Shown here piece by piece: positions 55,661 through 64,000 of a stretch of 64,000 nt of DNA. Each line of letters starts with the position of its first letter. The stretch's first letter is position 1. This stretch comes from Hoeflea ulvae (GTDB lineage Bacteria; Pseudomonadota; Alphaproteobacteria; Rhizobiales; Rhizobiaceae): positions 4,719,501 to 4,783,500 of the forward strand of contig NZ_JAOVZQ010000001.1 in assembly GCF_026619435.1 (NCBI RefSeq). The letters are read 5' to 3'. Both the position numbers and the translations under genes were made by a program. Under the pieces are notes generated by a model. It searched no databases. It was not told the origin of the DNA and was given only the letters and a program-made list of their open reading frames with translations.

Positions 55661-56672
55661 GCCGGTTCTGATCTGGGGCGCGGGCGCCATCGGTGGCATT
55701 CTGGGCGCCTATTGGGCGCGGGCCGGCGTGCCGGTGTTGATGGTGGATATCGTCTCCGAGCATGTCACCGCCTGCGCCACCACCGGGCTCAGGATCGAAG
55801 GACCGGTGGAGGAATTCACCCAGGTGGTGCCATGCGTCACCCCGGATCAGGTGCAGGGCAGCTACAGCCGCATCGTGCTGGCGGTCAAGGCACAGGCAAC
55901 GGACAGCGCGCTCGACGAGCTCATGCCGCATCTGGCAGAAGACGGCTTCGTGCTGTCGGCCCAGAACGGGCTCAATGAACACACCATCGCAGCACGTGTG
56001 GGCGAAAATCGCACCATGGGCGCCTTCGTCAATTACGGCGCGGACTGGATTGCACCGGGCCGGATCCTGTTTGGAAATCGCGGGGCAGTCGTGGTCGGCG
56101 AGATCGACGGCAGCGCGCGCCCACGCGCCGCCGAGATGCACGCGCTGTTGCAGATTTTCGAGCCCGATGCGGTGCTGACTCAGGATATCTGGGCCTATCT
56201 TTGGGGCAAACTCGGCTATGGCGCGATGCTGTTTGCCACAGCGCTGACGCCCGACAGCATGACCAAGAATTTCGCCGATCCCGCGCGTGGCCCGGCACTG
56301 ATCGGCCTGGCGCGCGAAGTCATGCGCACCGCGGTTGCCGAAGGCGTCGACCCCAAACCCTTCAACGGCTTCGAGCCCGGCGCGTTCATGCCCGGCGCCG
56401 CAGACGCTGCCGCCCTGCAAAGCCTTGCCGATCTGGCGGAGTTCAATTCCGGGACAGCCAAGACCCACACCGGCATCTACCGCGATCTGGCCGTGCGCAA
56501 ACGCAAGACCGAGGTCGACCCCCAGGTCGGGGCGGTGGCCCTCATCGCTGCCCGCCATGGCGTCGACACGCCCTTGCTGCGCCGCCTGGTCGAACTGATC
56601 CACGACATAGAGGACGGCCGCCGCGAGATGTCGTCGGAGACGTTTCACGAACTGACCCGGGTGCTGGCATGA
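55653..56672 (+). CDS. ketopantoate reductase family (PanE/ApbA-like) oxidoreductase, second copy
   Basis: 339 residues with the N-terminal nucleotide motif WGAGAIGG (8-15), the catalytic Lys segment YLWGKLGYGAM and the glutamate in KRKTEVDPQVG. It is longer than PanE. ATG 55653 is preferred over TTG 55647. It overlaps the creatininase-like gene by eight bases and the SDR gene by four. It likely reduces a 2-oxo acid or similar carbonyl in the pathway of this operon. It is distinct from the copy at 1571-2494. Confidence 0.9.
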   Translation: MDEPVLIWGAGAIGGILGAYWARAGVPVLMVDIVSEHVTACATTGLRIEGPVEEFTQVVPCVTPDQVQGSYSRIVLAVKAQATDSALDELMPHLAEDGFVLSAQNGLNEHTIAARVGENRTMGAFVNYGADWIAPGRILFGNRGAVVVGEIDGSARPRAAEMHALLQIFEPDAVLTQDIWAYLWGKLGYGAMLFATALTPDSMTKNFADPARGPALIGLAREVMRTAVAEGVDPKPFNGFEPGAFMPGAADAAALQSLADLAEFNSGTAKTHTGIYRDLAVRKRKTEVDPQVGAVALIAARHGVDTPLLRRLVELIHDIEDGRREMSSETFHELTRVLA

Positions 56673-57412
56673 CCGCGCGCACGGCACTTGTCACCGGGGT
56701 GGTCGGCGGCATCGGCTCGGCGATTGCCGCGCGTCTGGCAGCCAACGGGGCAAGAGTGGTTGTCACCGATCTGCCCGGCGACGCGCTGCAGCAGGCAGCG
56801 GCGCAATTGGGCTTGCCCGCGCTGGGCGCCGATCTGGGCGAACCCGCCTCCGTTAAGGAAATGACAGCACGGATGGCCACCGACCATGGCGCAGCCGATA
56901 TCTTGGTCAACGCCGCCGGTGGTGTGTGCAACCAGACCGGCACACCGCTGGAAGACGTCGAGCCCGATGCCTGGCACAAGATCTTCGCGGTCAATGTCGA
57001 TTCCGCGCTCTATCTGTCGCAGGCGCTGGTCCCGGCGATGAAGGCTTCGGCTTGGGGACGGATCGTGACCATCAGCTCGGGCGCAGGATTGCGGCCCAGC
57101 CTGACCGGCATCCACGCCTATACGGCGGCCAAGCATGCCCTGGTGGGCCTGACCAAGCAGCTCAGCCTCGAACTTGGGCAACATGGCATCTGCGTCAATT
57201 CCATCGCCCCCGGCTTCATCCTGTCCAACCCTGCCTCGCGCCGCCAGTGGGATGCTTTCGGGCCGGATGGACAGGCCCAGGTGATGAACCGTATCCACAC
57301 TCGCAGGCTGGGCACACCCGAAGACATTGCCGCAGCCGCAGCCTTCCTGGCATCCGACGATGCCGGCTGGATCACCGGCCAGATTCTCAGCGTCGATGGC
57401 GGCGTAACCTGA
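56669..57412 (+). CDS. short-chain dehydrogenase/reductase (SDR)
   Basis: 247 residues, classical SDR: TGVVGGIGSAIA (9-20) cofactor motif, NAAGG, catalytic Ser in ISSGAG, and YTAAKHAL (Tyr-x3-Lys, about 151-158). It interconverts a hydroxyl and carbonyl group with NAD(P)H. ATG 56669 overlaps the previous stop (ATGA); longer upstream frames overlap that gene. Confidence 0.93.
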   Translation: MTARTALVTGVVGGIGSAIAARLAANGARVVVTDLPGDALQQAAAQLGLPALGADLGEPASVKEMTARMATDHGAADILVNAAGGVCNQTGTPLEDVEPDAWHKIFAVNVDSALYLSQALVPAMKASAWGRIVTISSGAGLRPSLTGIHAYTAAKHALVGLTKQLSLELGQHGICVNSIAPGFILSNPASRRQWDAFGPDGQAQVMNRIHTRRLGTPEDIAAAAAFLASDDAGWITGQILSVDGGVT

Positions 57413-57422
57413 AGAGACCTTC

Positions 57423-58847
57423 ATGACCGATACCGAAACAGATCCCGTCCTCTCCCATGCGCTTGCCCGCCAGCCTGAGCTGATCGAGACCCTCAAGGCC
57501 CTGGTAGCCTGCCCGTCGGTCGGGGCGGATCCCGCCATGGCGCAGGGCATGGAAAACGCCCGCCGGATCATCGAGACCCGGCTCGTTGGGATGGGATTCC
57601 AGCACCGCCGGCGTCTGTCGCCCGCAGACGGCAGCGGCCAGCCTGCGATCTATGCCGAACGGCTGGACGCGCCGGGCAAACCGACAATTCTGGTCTATGC
57701 GCATTACGACGTGCAGCCGTCCGATCCGCTGGACAAATGGCAGACGCCGCCATTCGAGGCGGTGGAGCGCGACGGCAGGCTTTATGGCCGCGGGATTTCC
57801 GACGACAAGGCACCGATGCTGATTGCGCTCGACACGCTGGCAGCCTTTGTCGCGGTTGAGGGACAACTGCCCGTCAACGTCAAGCTGCTCATCGAAGGCG
57901 AGGAAGAGACCGGCTCGCCCTCCCTGCCGGGAATACTCGAGACCCACCGGGATCTGCTGGCAGCCGACGCCGTGCTGTCGGCCGACGGCGCCCGCTGGCG
58001 GCCCGACCTGGTCACGCTGAATGTCGGCTCGCGCGGCAATGCCGGCTTTGAAATCCGGGTACAGACCGCGGGACAGGATCTGCATTCGGGCCGCTATGGC
58101 GGCATCGTCGCCAATCCGCTGCACGTGCTTTCAACGCTCATCGCCAGTCTGCACGACGCGCAGGGCCATGTGGCGGCAGCGGGATTCTATGATGGCGTTG
58201 CCGAACCCACCGAGGCCGAGCGCGACGAGATCGCGGCCATCCCCTATGACGAACAGGCGGCCTTTGCCGCCATTTCGGCGCAGCCATCTGGCGAGACCGG
58301 CTATTCCACGCTGGAACGGCTATGGATGCGGCCCACGGTCGACGTCAACGGCATGTGGGGCGGCTATACCGGCGCGGGCTCCAAGACGGTGATCCCCAGC
58401 GAAGCCTTTGCCAAGCTCACCATGCGGCTTGTTCCCGGCCAGGATCCGCAAGCGGCCAAACAGGCCGTCGTCGATCACCTCAGATCGCAGCTTCCGCCCT
58501 GTGCAACACTTGAGATCCACGGCGAGCGCGGACAGGCAGGCGCCTATGCCGTTCCGGCCGGCCATCCGCTGCTGGGCGCGGCGATGAATGCCCTTCAACA
58601 GACCACCGGCCAGCAGCCTCTCAAGGTCCGGATCGGTGCGTCGCTGCCCTTGACCGAGATCGTCTCCCGGGTGCTGGGGCTGGATACGGTGATGTTTTCC
58701 TTTGCGCTGTCGGACGAGAATTTCCACGCACCGAACGAGTTTTTCCGGCTGTCATCGATCCCCGACGGGCTGGCGGCCTGGGTCGAGATCATGCGGCAGA
58801 TCGCGGATATCGCGCCTGCCGATTTCGGCCCCTACCGCCGAAGATGA
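57423..58847 (+). CDS. M20 family dipeptidase (CNDP-like)
   Basis: 474 residues: M20 metal ligands in YAHYDVQPSDP, the GRGISDDKAP block, EGEEETGSPSL (bridging/catalytic Glu) and a C-terminal His in DENFHAPNE. The W.TPPFEAVERDG stretch is typical of the carnosine-dipeptidase-like M20 branch. It should hydrolyse dipeptides or similar N-acyl amino acids in the cytosol. It starts 10 bases after the SDR gene and overlaps the EamA gene by four bases. With the adjacent dipeptide ABC importer it may process the imported substrate. Confidence 0.93.
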   Translation: MTDTETDPVLSHALARQPELIETLKALVACPSVGADPAMAQGMENARRIIETRLVGMGFQHRRRLSPADGSGQPAIYAERLDAPGKPTILVYAHYDVQPSDPLDKWQTPPFEAVERDGRLYGRGISDDKAPMLIALDTLAAFVAVEGQLPVNVKLLIEGEEETGSPSLPGILETHRDLLAADAVLSADGARWRPDLVTLNVGSRGNAGFEIRVQTAGQDLHSGRYGGIVANPLHVLSTLIASLHDAQGHVAAAGFYDGVAEPTEAERDEIAAIPYDEQAAFAAISAQPSGETGYSTLERLWMRPTVDVNGMWGGYTGAGSKTVIPSEAFAKLTMRLVPGQDPQAAKQAVVDHLRSQLPPCATLEIHGERGQAGAYAVPAGHPLLGAAMNALQQTTGQQPLKVRIGASLPLTEIVSRVLGLDTVMFSFALSDENFHAPNEFFRLSSIPDGLAAWVEIMRQIADIAPADFGPYRRR

Positions 58848-59713
58848 CCACGCAGGCGGTACCCGACAATCGCTATGGCGCAGCCCTGCTGGTGGCCGCA
58901 GCCGCCGTGTTCACCGCCGATGTGACGGTGCTGCGCTTCCTGTCGCCGGACGTGCCCTTCGCCCAGATCATCTTTTTCCGGTCCATGTGCCAGTTGGTGA
59001 TCGTGGCCCTGTGGATCGGTATCCGCCGGCCCGCCTTGTTCGGCTCGCCGCGCTGGCCAAGGCTGGTGCTGCGCGGCCTCACCAGTCTTGTGTGCTGGTG
59101 GCTCTATTACGCCAGTTTCCAGAACCTTGATCTCGCTCTGGCCTCGACGCTCACCTTCACCACGTCGCTGTTTGTGGTGGCGATGGCGCCGCTGGTGCTG
59201 GGCGAAAGGATCGGCGCGCGGCGTGCGCTGACCACCGTCCTGGGATTTGGCGGTGTCATTCTGGCCAGCGAAGTCAACGGTCTGACAGTCGAGCCGGGCG
59301 TGCTTTTCGGGCTGGGTTCGGCCCTTGCCGCGGCCGTGCTGATCTTCCAGAACCGGGTTCTGGCCCGCACCGAGCACACCGCGACGATCATGTTCTGGAT
59401 CGGCCTGGTGGCCTGTGCCGGAACCCTGCCGGGCGCGGTTTCGGGCTGGAGCAGCCTCGGCCTCTCCGATTTCATGCTGCTGCTTGCTGCGGGCAGCCTC
59501 GGCACCCTCGGCATGCTCTTCACCGTCGAAGCCTACCGCTATGGCGAAGTCTCGGCACTTGCCACCTTCCCCTATGTGCGGATCCTGTTTGCCCTGGCCA
59601 TCGGATATTTCCTCTTTGCCGAGACCGCCTCCACGCGTGAACTGCTGGGAGCTGCGGTCATCGTGACCTGCAGCCTCATGGCCAACGGCTACCGCCGCCC
59701 GCCGGCGCCCTGA
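58844..59713 (+). CDS. EamA/DMT family transporter
   Basis: 289 residues, ten predicted membrane segments in two EamA repeats (about 10-140 and 155-285). It probably exports a small metabolite, perhaps a by-product of the upstream peptidase operon. ATGA overlap with the M20 gene; last gene of the plus-strand operon. No clear terminator in 59714-59767. Confidence 0.93.
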   Translation: MTTQAVPDNRYGAALLVAAAAVFTADVTVLRFLSPDVPFAQIIFFRSMCQLVIVALWIGIRRPALFGSPRWPRLVLRGLTSLVCWWLYYASFQNLDLALASTLTFTTSLFVVAMAPLVLGERIGARRALTTVLGFGGVILASEVNGLTVEPGVLFGLGSALAAAVLIFQNRVLARTEHTATIMFWIGLVACAGTLPGAVSGWSSLGLSDFMLLLAAGSLGTLGMLFTVEAYRYGEVSALATFPYVRILFALAIGYFLFAETASTRELLGAAVIVTCSLMANGYRRPPAP

Positions 59714-59767
59714 GCGCCGGAAAACAACGCCCCGGAAGACATCACCCTCACGGCTGAGCGGAGTAAG

Positions 59768-60193
59768 TCACCCGCCATCGGCGGTAAATCCCGCCGCTTC
59801 GATCGCGGCAATGGCGCAGGCTTCATCATTGTCGGACGTATCACCGGTAATGCCGACTGCGCCCACCAGGGTTCCATCGGCCTTGATCAGCACGCCGCCC
59901 GGCACCGGAACGAGAGAGCCTGCCGCGAGCGTGTTCATCGACTGGATGAAAAAGGGCTGCGCCTGGGCGCGCTCGAACAGGGCGCGTGAGCCGAGCCCCA
60001 TGGCAACCGCGCCGCGGGCCTTTCCCTGCGCGATTTCAGGGCGCAGATTGCTCATGCCGTCTTCCCGGGCGAGCGCAATCAGGAATCCGCCACTGTCGAG
60101 AACCGCGACTGTCAGCGGCTGCATGTTCTGCTTCTTGCGCCAGTCCAGCGCAAACGAGACAATGGATTGTGCGGTCTGCAAATTGAGTTCCAA
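59768..60193 (-). CDS. GlcG/HbpS family protein
   Basis: 141 residues, GlcG/HbpS (DUF336) fold: VLDSGGFLIALAREDGM (about 29-45), KARGAVAMGLGSR and the glycine-rich GGVLIKADGTLVGAVGITGDTSDNDEACAIAAI near the end. The function is not settled; relatives bind haem or cobalamin adducts or sit beside glycolate and diol catabolism. I place the start at TTG 60193, since GGGAG lies upstream and homology begins there; no ATG fits better. It is the last gene of the minus-strand CoA-transferase cluster, 79 bases after the previous stop. Confidence 0.8.
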   Translation of the reverse strand: MELNLQTAQSIVSFALDWRKKQNMQPLTVAVLDSGGFLIALAREDGMSNLRPEIAQGKARGAVAMGLGSRALFERAQAQPFFIQSMNTLAAGSLVPVPGGVLIKADGTLVGAVGITGDTSDNDEACAIAAIEAAGFTADGG

Positions 60194-60240
60194 GACTTGA
60201 TCTCCCGAAATTTCCGATAATCGAATTGCGTCTGTCTTCT

Positions 60241-60260
60241 CGCCGGCAACCCTGCCGGCG
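60241..60260 (-). terminator. candidate hairpin between CoA transferase and GlcG-like genes
   Basis: CGCCGGC (60241-60247) pairs with GCCGGCG (60254-60260) around a six-base loop, 13 bases after the CoA-transferase stop. The stem is short. Confidence 0.4.
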
Positions 60261-60272
60261 CCATTCGTCCTG

Positions 60273-61478
60273 TCAGGCCGCAATGACGGCGTGGCTGCCC
60301 ACCAATGTCTCGATCTCTGCAGCGGCATAGCCCATCTCCGCCAGCACCTCTCGCGTGTGCTGCCCCAGAAGCGGCGCGGCCCGCGTGATTTCGGCCGGTG
60401 TTTCACTGAATTTCACCGGGTGCCCGAGGGTCTTGACCGGCCCCGCCTGCGGGTGGTCGAGTTCGACGATCATGTCGCGGGCCAGAGCCTGCGGATCCTC
60501 GTGCATCTGCAGGATGTCGAGAACCGGGCCGGCCGGCAACTGCGCCTGTTCCATCCGGGCAAGCCAGTTCGCGGTGGTGTCCTTTTTGAGATAGCCGTCG
60601 AGGATCCGGACCAGTGCTGGCAAGTTCCTCATGCGCTGCAGGTTCGAGGAAAACCGCGGATCGGCATCAAGCTCAGGCGCAGAGATGACCTCGAGAAATC
60701 TCAACCAGTTGCTCTGATTGGCAGCCCCGACATTGACCCAACCGTCGCTGGTCTCAAATGACTGGTAAGGCGCGTTGAGGGGATGCGCCGAGCCCAGCGG
60801 CTGCGGATTTTCGCCGGTGGCAAAGGCGATGGCCGATTGCCAGTAGGTCTGCACAATCGCCGCCTCGAACAGCGACGTGTCGACCCTCTGCCCCTTCCCG
60901 GTCCTGAGCACATTGGCATAGGCGGCGGACACCCCCATGGCAGCCAGAATGCCTGCATTGATGTCGGAGATCGGCGCGGCGACCTTCACCGGGGGCCGGC
61001 CCGGTCCCTCGCCGGTGATCGACATCAGCCCGGACATGCCCTGGGCAATGAGATCAAACCCGCCGCGCTGCGCATAAGGCCCGGTCCGGCCAAAGCCCGA
61101 GATCTCGCAATAGATCAGCCGCGGATTGAGCCTCGACAGCTCGTCATAGCCCAGCCCCAGACGGTCCATCGTGCCCAGCCGGTAATTTTCAATCACCACA
61201 TCCGCATCCAGCAAGAGCTTGTGCAGGACATCGAGCCCTGCCGGATCCTTGAGATTGAGCGCAATGCCGCGCTTGTTGCGGTTCATCATCATGTAGGCTG
61301 CGGACTCACCTTCGATTTCAGGTGGCACAAACCTGCGGCTGTCATCACCCGCGGGCTTTTCCACCTTGATCACATCGGCCCCCATGTCGGCCAGCATGAG
61401 CCCGCAGACAGGGCCGGCCATGATGTGAGCCAGTTCGATGACCTTCATATCCGCAAGTGGGCCGAATGATGCCGTCAT
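60273..61478 (-). CDS. CaiB/BaiF family (family III) CoA-transferase
   Basis: 401 residues: the N-terminal VIELAHIMAGPVCGLMLADMGADVIKVEKP block and the putative catalytic aspartate in GGFDLIAQGMSG. Family III enzymes move CoA between acyl-CoA and a free carboxylic acid. ATG 61478 overlaps the crotonase stop; a GTG at 61490 is less likely. It likely activates an acid imported by the TRAP transporter encoded upstream in the operon. Confidence 0.93.
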   Translation of the reverse strand: MTASFGPLADMKVIELAHIMAGPVCGLMLADMGADVIKVEKPAGDDSRRFVPPEIEGESAAYMMMNRNKRGIALNLKDPAGLDVLHKLLLDADVVIENYRLGTMDRLGLGYDELSRLNPRLIYCEISGFGRTGPYAQRGGFDLIAQGMSGLMSITGEGPGRPPVKVAAPISDINAGILAAMGVSAAYANVLRTGKGQRVDTSLFEAAIVQTYWQSAIAFATGENPQPLGSAHPLNAPYQSFETSDGWVNVGAANQSNWLRFLEVISAPELDADPRFSSNLQRMRNLPALVRILDGYLKKDTTANWLARMEQAQLPAGPVLDILQMHEDPQALARDMIVELDHPQAGPVKTLGHPVKFSETPAEITRAAPLLGQHTREVLAEMGYAAAEIETLVGSHAVIAA

Positions 61479-62260
61479 GTGCCCTTCCACTCCGGCTTGG
61501 TTTTGCCAAGGAAGGCTTCCATGCCCATGCGGAAATCATCACTCATATAGCACATGGTGATCAGGTCATCGTCATCCACCTGTGTGGCCATCCGGTTACG
61601 GCGCATGGCCTCCTTCGTGGCCCGCAAGGTCAGCGGCGCCATGCCTCCGATATGATCTGCGAGCTCCGCTGCGCGGGCCAGCAATGATGCTTCATCTGTC
61701 AAGATTTCGCTGATCAGGCCGGCCGAAAGGGCTTCCTCGCCTCCCATCAGCCTTGCGGTGAAGATCAGTTCGCGGACACGCCCGGATCCGACCAGATCCG
61801 AAAGCCGCGCAATGTTTGCCGCCGCCAGGCAATTGCCAAGCGTCTTGGCGATCGGAAAGCCGAATTTCAGGCCGGCCGAGGCAATCCGCAGATCACAGGC
61901 GGCGGCAATGGAGGCGCCTCCTCCGGTGCACGCACCGTTGATCGCGGCAATGGTCGGCAGCGCGCAGCGCTCGACCGCATCAAGAACGCGGTTGATCCGC
62001 GCCTCGTAGTCGAGCGCGTCCTGCGGCGTCTCGAAAGCCCTGAACTGGGTCATGTCTGTTCCGGCCGCAAAGGCCTTGCCGCCGGCGCCGGACAGCACAA
62101 TCGCGGTCACCGAGCCGTCTGTCGGCACTTCCCGGCAGGTTTTGGCGAGCGCCTCGTACATCTCGAATGTCAAAGCATTGCGGCTTGCGGGGCGGTTGAA
62201 CGTCATCCACAGAGTTTTGCCCCGCAATTCCTCTGAAAGGTCAGGTGTGATGTCGGTCAT
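61475..62260 (-). CDS. crotonase (enoyl-CoA hydratase/isomerase) family protein
   Basis: 261 residues, crotonase fold with oxyanion-hole motifs GAGGKAFAAGTDMTQF (about 58-73) and INGACTGGGASIAAACDLRIAS. The hydratase glutamate position after FGFP is not conserved (FGFPIAKTLG), so it may not be an ordinary enoyl-CoA hydratase. ATG 62260 overlaps the DctM stop and the crotonase end overlaps the CoA-transferase start. Confidence 0.92.
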   Translation of the reverse strand: MTDITPDLSEELRGKTLWMTFNRPASRNALTFEMYEALAKTCREVPTDGSVTAIVLSGAGGKAFAAGTDMTQFRAFETPQDALDYEARINRVLDAVERCALPTIAAINGACTGGGASIAAACDLRIASAGLKFGFPIAKTLGNCLAAANIARLSDLVGSGRVRELIFTARLMGGEEALSAGLISEILTDEASLLARAAELADHIGGMAPLTLRATKEAMRRNRMATQVDDDDLITMCYMSDDFRMGMEAFLGKTKPEWKGT

Positions 62261-63537
62261 CGGTAGAAATACTCCACGAGGAACATCGGGACAGAAGGCA
62301 CATAGGTGCACAGCATCAGCACCGCCAGAAGCACCCCGACAAACCAGACATTGACCTTCGAGACCTCCCAGATATTGGCCCGCGCCACCGAACAGGCGGT
62401 GATCAGGACCGATGCCACCGGCGGCGTCTGCTGGCCGATGGCCAGGTTGAGCGTGACGATCAGGCCGAAATGCACCGGATCAATGCCCGCGGCCGTGATC
62501 AGCGGGATCACGATCGGGATGACGAGAATGATGGCCGCGGCCGAGTGCAGGAAGAAGCCGATGATGAGGAAGAAGAAATTCAGAATGAGCAGGATCGCCC
62601 ATTGCTGGGTGGTGATCGACAGTATGCTCTCGGCCAATTGCTGCGGAATCTGGGCGCGGGTCAGAAAGCCCCCCATCAGAACCGAAGCTGCAACCAGGAG
62701 CATGACGACCGCGGTCTGGATACCGCCGTCGAGCATGGCGCGCCGCAGGTGGCTCCAGTCGATGTTGCGGTACCAGGCCGACACCACGATGGCGGCCAGA
62801 ACGGCCAAGCCCGCGGCCTCCGTCGCAGTCACAAAGCCGCCGAAGATGCCGCCAAGAATAATGATCGGCAATCCGAAGGCGGGAAGCGCATCGACGAATG
62901 TCTCGCGCACACGCGGCATGTTGAAGGCTTCTTCGGTGGGGAAATTGTAGCGCTTTGCAAAGAAGTAGGCGACGCCCATCAGGCCCGCCGCGCCGAGCAG
63001 ACCAGGCACCACGCCGGCGACGAAGAGCTGTTCGACCGATGTATTGGCCGAAGCCGCGTAAAGGATCATCGGAATCGACGGCGGAATGATGATGGCGAGA
63101 GAGGCCGACGACGAGGTGACAGCGGCCGAGAATTCCTTGCTGTAGCCGCGCTTCTTCATTTGCGGGATCAGGATCGAGCCCATGGCCGCCACATCGGCCA
63201 CCGCGGATCCGGAGATTTCGGCAAAGAACAGCGACACCCCGATATTGACCATCGCAAGCCCGCCGCGGACAAAGCCGATCAGGCTGGAGACAAAATTGAT
63301 CAGCCGGTCGGTTATCCCGCCGGCATTCATGATGGCGCCGGCCAGAACGAACATCGGGATGGCGATCAGCGAGAATTTGGTCGAGCCGTCATACATGTCC
63401 AGCGCGATGGTCACCAGGCTGTCGACGCCTTCGGTCAGGACCAGGCCGATGACGCCGCACATGGCCAGAGCCACGGCGATGGGAACATTGATGCAGATCA
63501 TCAGCATCAACCCGACAAAAATGGCGAATATCAGCAT
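62257..63537 (-). CDS. TRAP transporter large permease (DctM family)
   Basis: 426 residues, about twelve membrane segments; the DctM landmarks EISGSAVADVAAMGSILIPQM and IIIPPSIPMILYA are clear, and a second-half TPPVASVLITACSVA. It overlaps the crotonase and DctQ-like genes. Together with the following partial gene it forms a permease pair; its periplasmic binding protein must lie beyond the window. Confidence 0.95.
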   Translation of the reverse strand: MLIFAIFVGLMLMICINVPIAVALAMCGVIGLVLTEGVDSLVTIALDMYDGSTKFSLIAIPMFVLAGAIMNAGGITDRLINFVSSLIGFVRGGLAMVNIGVSLFFAEISGSAVADVAAMGSILIPQMKKRGYSKEFSAAVTSSSASLAIIIPPSIPMILYAASANTSVEQLFVAGVVPGLLGAAGLMGVAYFFAKRYNFPTEEAFNMPRVRETFVDALPAFGLPIIILGGIFGGFVTATEAAGLAVLAAIVVSAWYRNIDWSHLRRAMLDGGIQTAVVMLLVAASVLMGGFLTRAQIPQQLAESILSITTQQWAILLILNFFFLIIGFFLHSAAAIILVIPIVIPLITAAGIDPVHFGLIVTLNLAIGQQTPPVASVLITACSVARANIWEVSKVNVWFVGVLLAVLMLCTYVPSVPMFLVEYFYR

Positions 63538-64000
63538 CAGACACGGTCCTTGTTTTTTTCAAGCTCGGCTTCGACTTCTTCCTCGATCTCGGCATGTTCG
63601 AGCGAAATCCCCGCAGCGGTGGTTTTCCAGTAGCCTGGCAGGCTCAGAAGCTGGCACAGGATGAACAGGAGCGCACCGATCGGGATCACCGACTGGGTCA
63701 GTTGAACAGGAACCCAGGTGATCGAGATCAGCGTGTCGCCTTCAAGCACTTCGAGCACCTGAAACCCGGCCCGCGCCATCAGGATGAAGAACACCAGCAC
63801 GATCGCTTCACCCAGAAGCAGCGCAGCCATCCGCAATGCAGGCGGCAGAGCAAGCAGCACCGTGTCAAATCCGATATGACGGCGGTGCAGGGCGGCAAGC
63901 GCCGACCCGTAATAGGTGATCCAGGCCAGCAGGATCGCGGCCACTTCATCATACCAGGAAAAGCTTTGCCCCATCAGCCGCGCGATGACGGCAGCCGTCA
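63537..64000 (-). CDS. TRAP transporter small permease (DctQ family), cut by window end
   Basis: At least 154 residues are encoded here. An internal ATG at 63974 could mark a 145-residue product, but the frame stays open to the window edge and reads TAAVIARLMGQSFSWYDEVA, the typical region around the first DctQ helix. The gene therefore almost certainly begins outside the window. Membrane segments and an acidic tail (HAEIEEEVEAELEKNKDRV) are visible. Confidence 0.9.
   Translation of the reverse strand, partial: TAAVIARLMGQSFSWYDEVAAILLAWITYYGSALAALHRRHIGFDTVLLALPPALRMAALLLGEAIVLVFFILMARAGFQVLEVLEGDTLISITWVPVQLTQSVIPIGALLFILCQLLSLPGYWKTTAAGISLEHAEIEEEVEAELEKNKDRV

Overview
The window is G+C-rich with dense, head-to-tail genes and many ATGA start/stop overlaps. 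Gene content points to an alphaproteobacterium, most likely Hyphomicrobiales (rhizobia-related) and perhaps marine: three TRAP transporters, an N-type ATPase with sodium-ligand-like c-subunit residues, a fused NarK, and an RHH regulator/PHA-depolymerase pair. This placement is inference from gene families. I see no tRNA, rRNA, insertion sequence or CRISPR array.

Layout. 1-1.5 kb: DoxX membrane protein and divergent LysR regulator. 1.5-10.8 kb: an alpha-hydroxyacid/2-oxoacid catabolic cluster (ketopantoate-reductase-like enzyme, FMN alpha-hydroxyacid dehydrogenase, ThDP decarboxylase, aldehyde dehydrogenase) divergent from a TRAP transporter and a DUF3237 protein; the enzyme order mirrors mandelate to benzoate degradation. 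10.8-12.4 kb: ribbon-helix-helix regulator and PHA-depolymerase-type esterase. 12.4-27.3 kb: the most unusual block, with two diverged C45-type Ntn amide hydrolases, a class III aminotransferase, an ATP-grasp ligase, a very large Orn/Lys/Arg-type PLP decarboxylase, a nitrilase-family amidase, a Usp protein, a fused TRAP permease with TAXI binding protein, a PuuR-like XRE-cupin regulator and a BKACE (DUF849) enzyme. Together they suggest an undescribed polyamine or diamino-acid amide pathway.

27.4-40.6 kb: DUF2478 protein, beta-carbonic anhydrase, a Crp/Fnr regulator, a small membrane protein, a parvulin-type PPIase and narKGHJI for nitrate respiration. narG carries a one-base frameshift in a C5 tract. 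40.6-47.2 kb: a complete N-ATPase operon in the characteristic order atpDCQRBEFAG. FNR/DNR-type boxes (TTGAT-N4-RTCAA) lie before the Crp/Fnr and carbonic anhydrase genes, twice before narK, and once before atpD, so nitrate respiration and the N-ATPase may be co-regulated.

47.8-64 kb: an orphan ureidoglycine aminohydrolase; a dipeptide-type ABC transporter (dppABCDF order); a MarR regulator followed by creatininase-like, ketopantoate-reductase-like, SDR, M20 dipeptidase and EamA genes; then a GlcG/HbpS-like protein, a CaiB-type CoA transferase, a crotonase and a TRAP permease pair cut by the window end. In three independent transport operons a GC-rich perfect hairpin separates the binding-protein gene from the permease gene.
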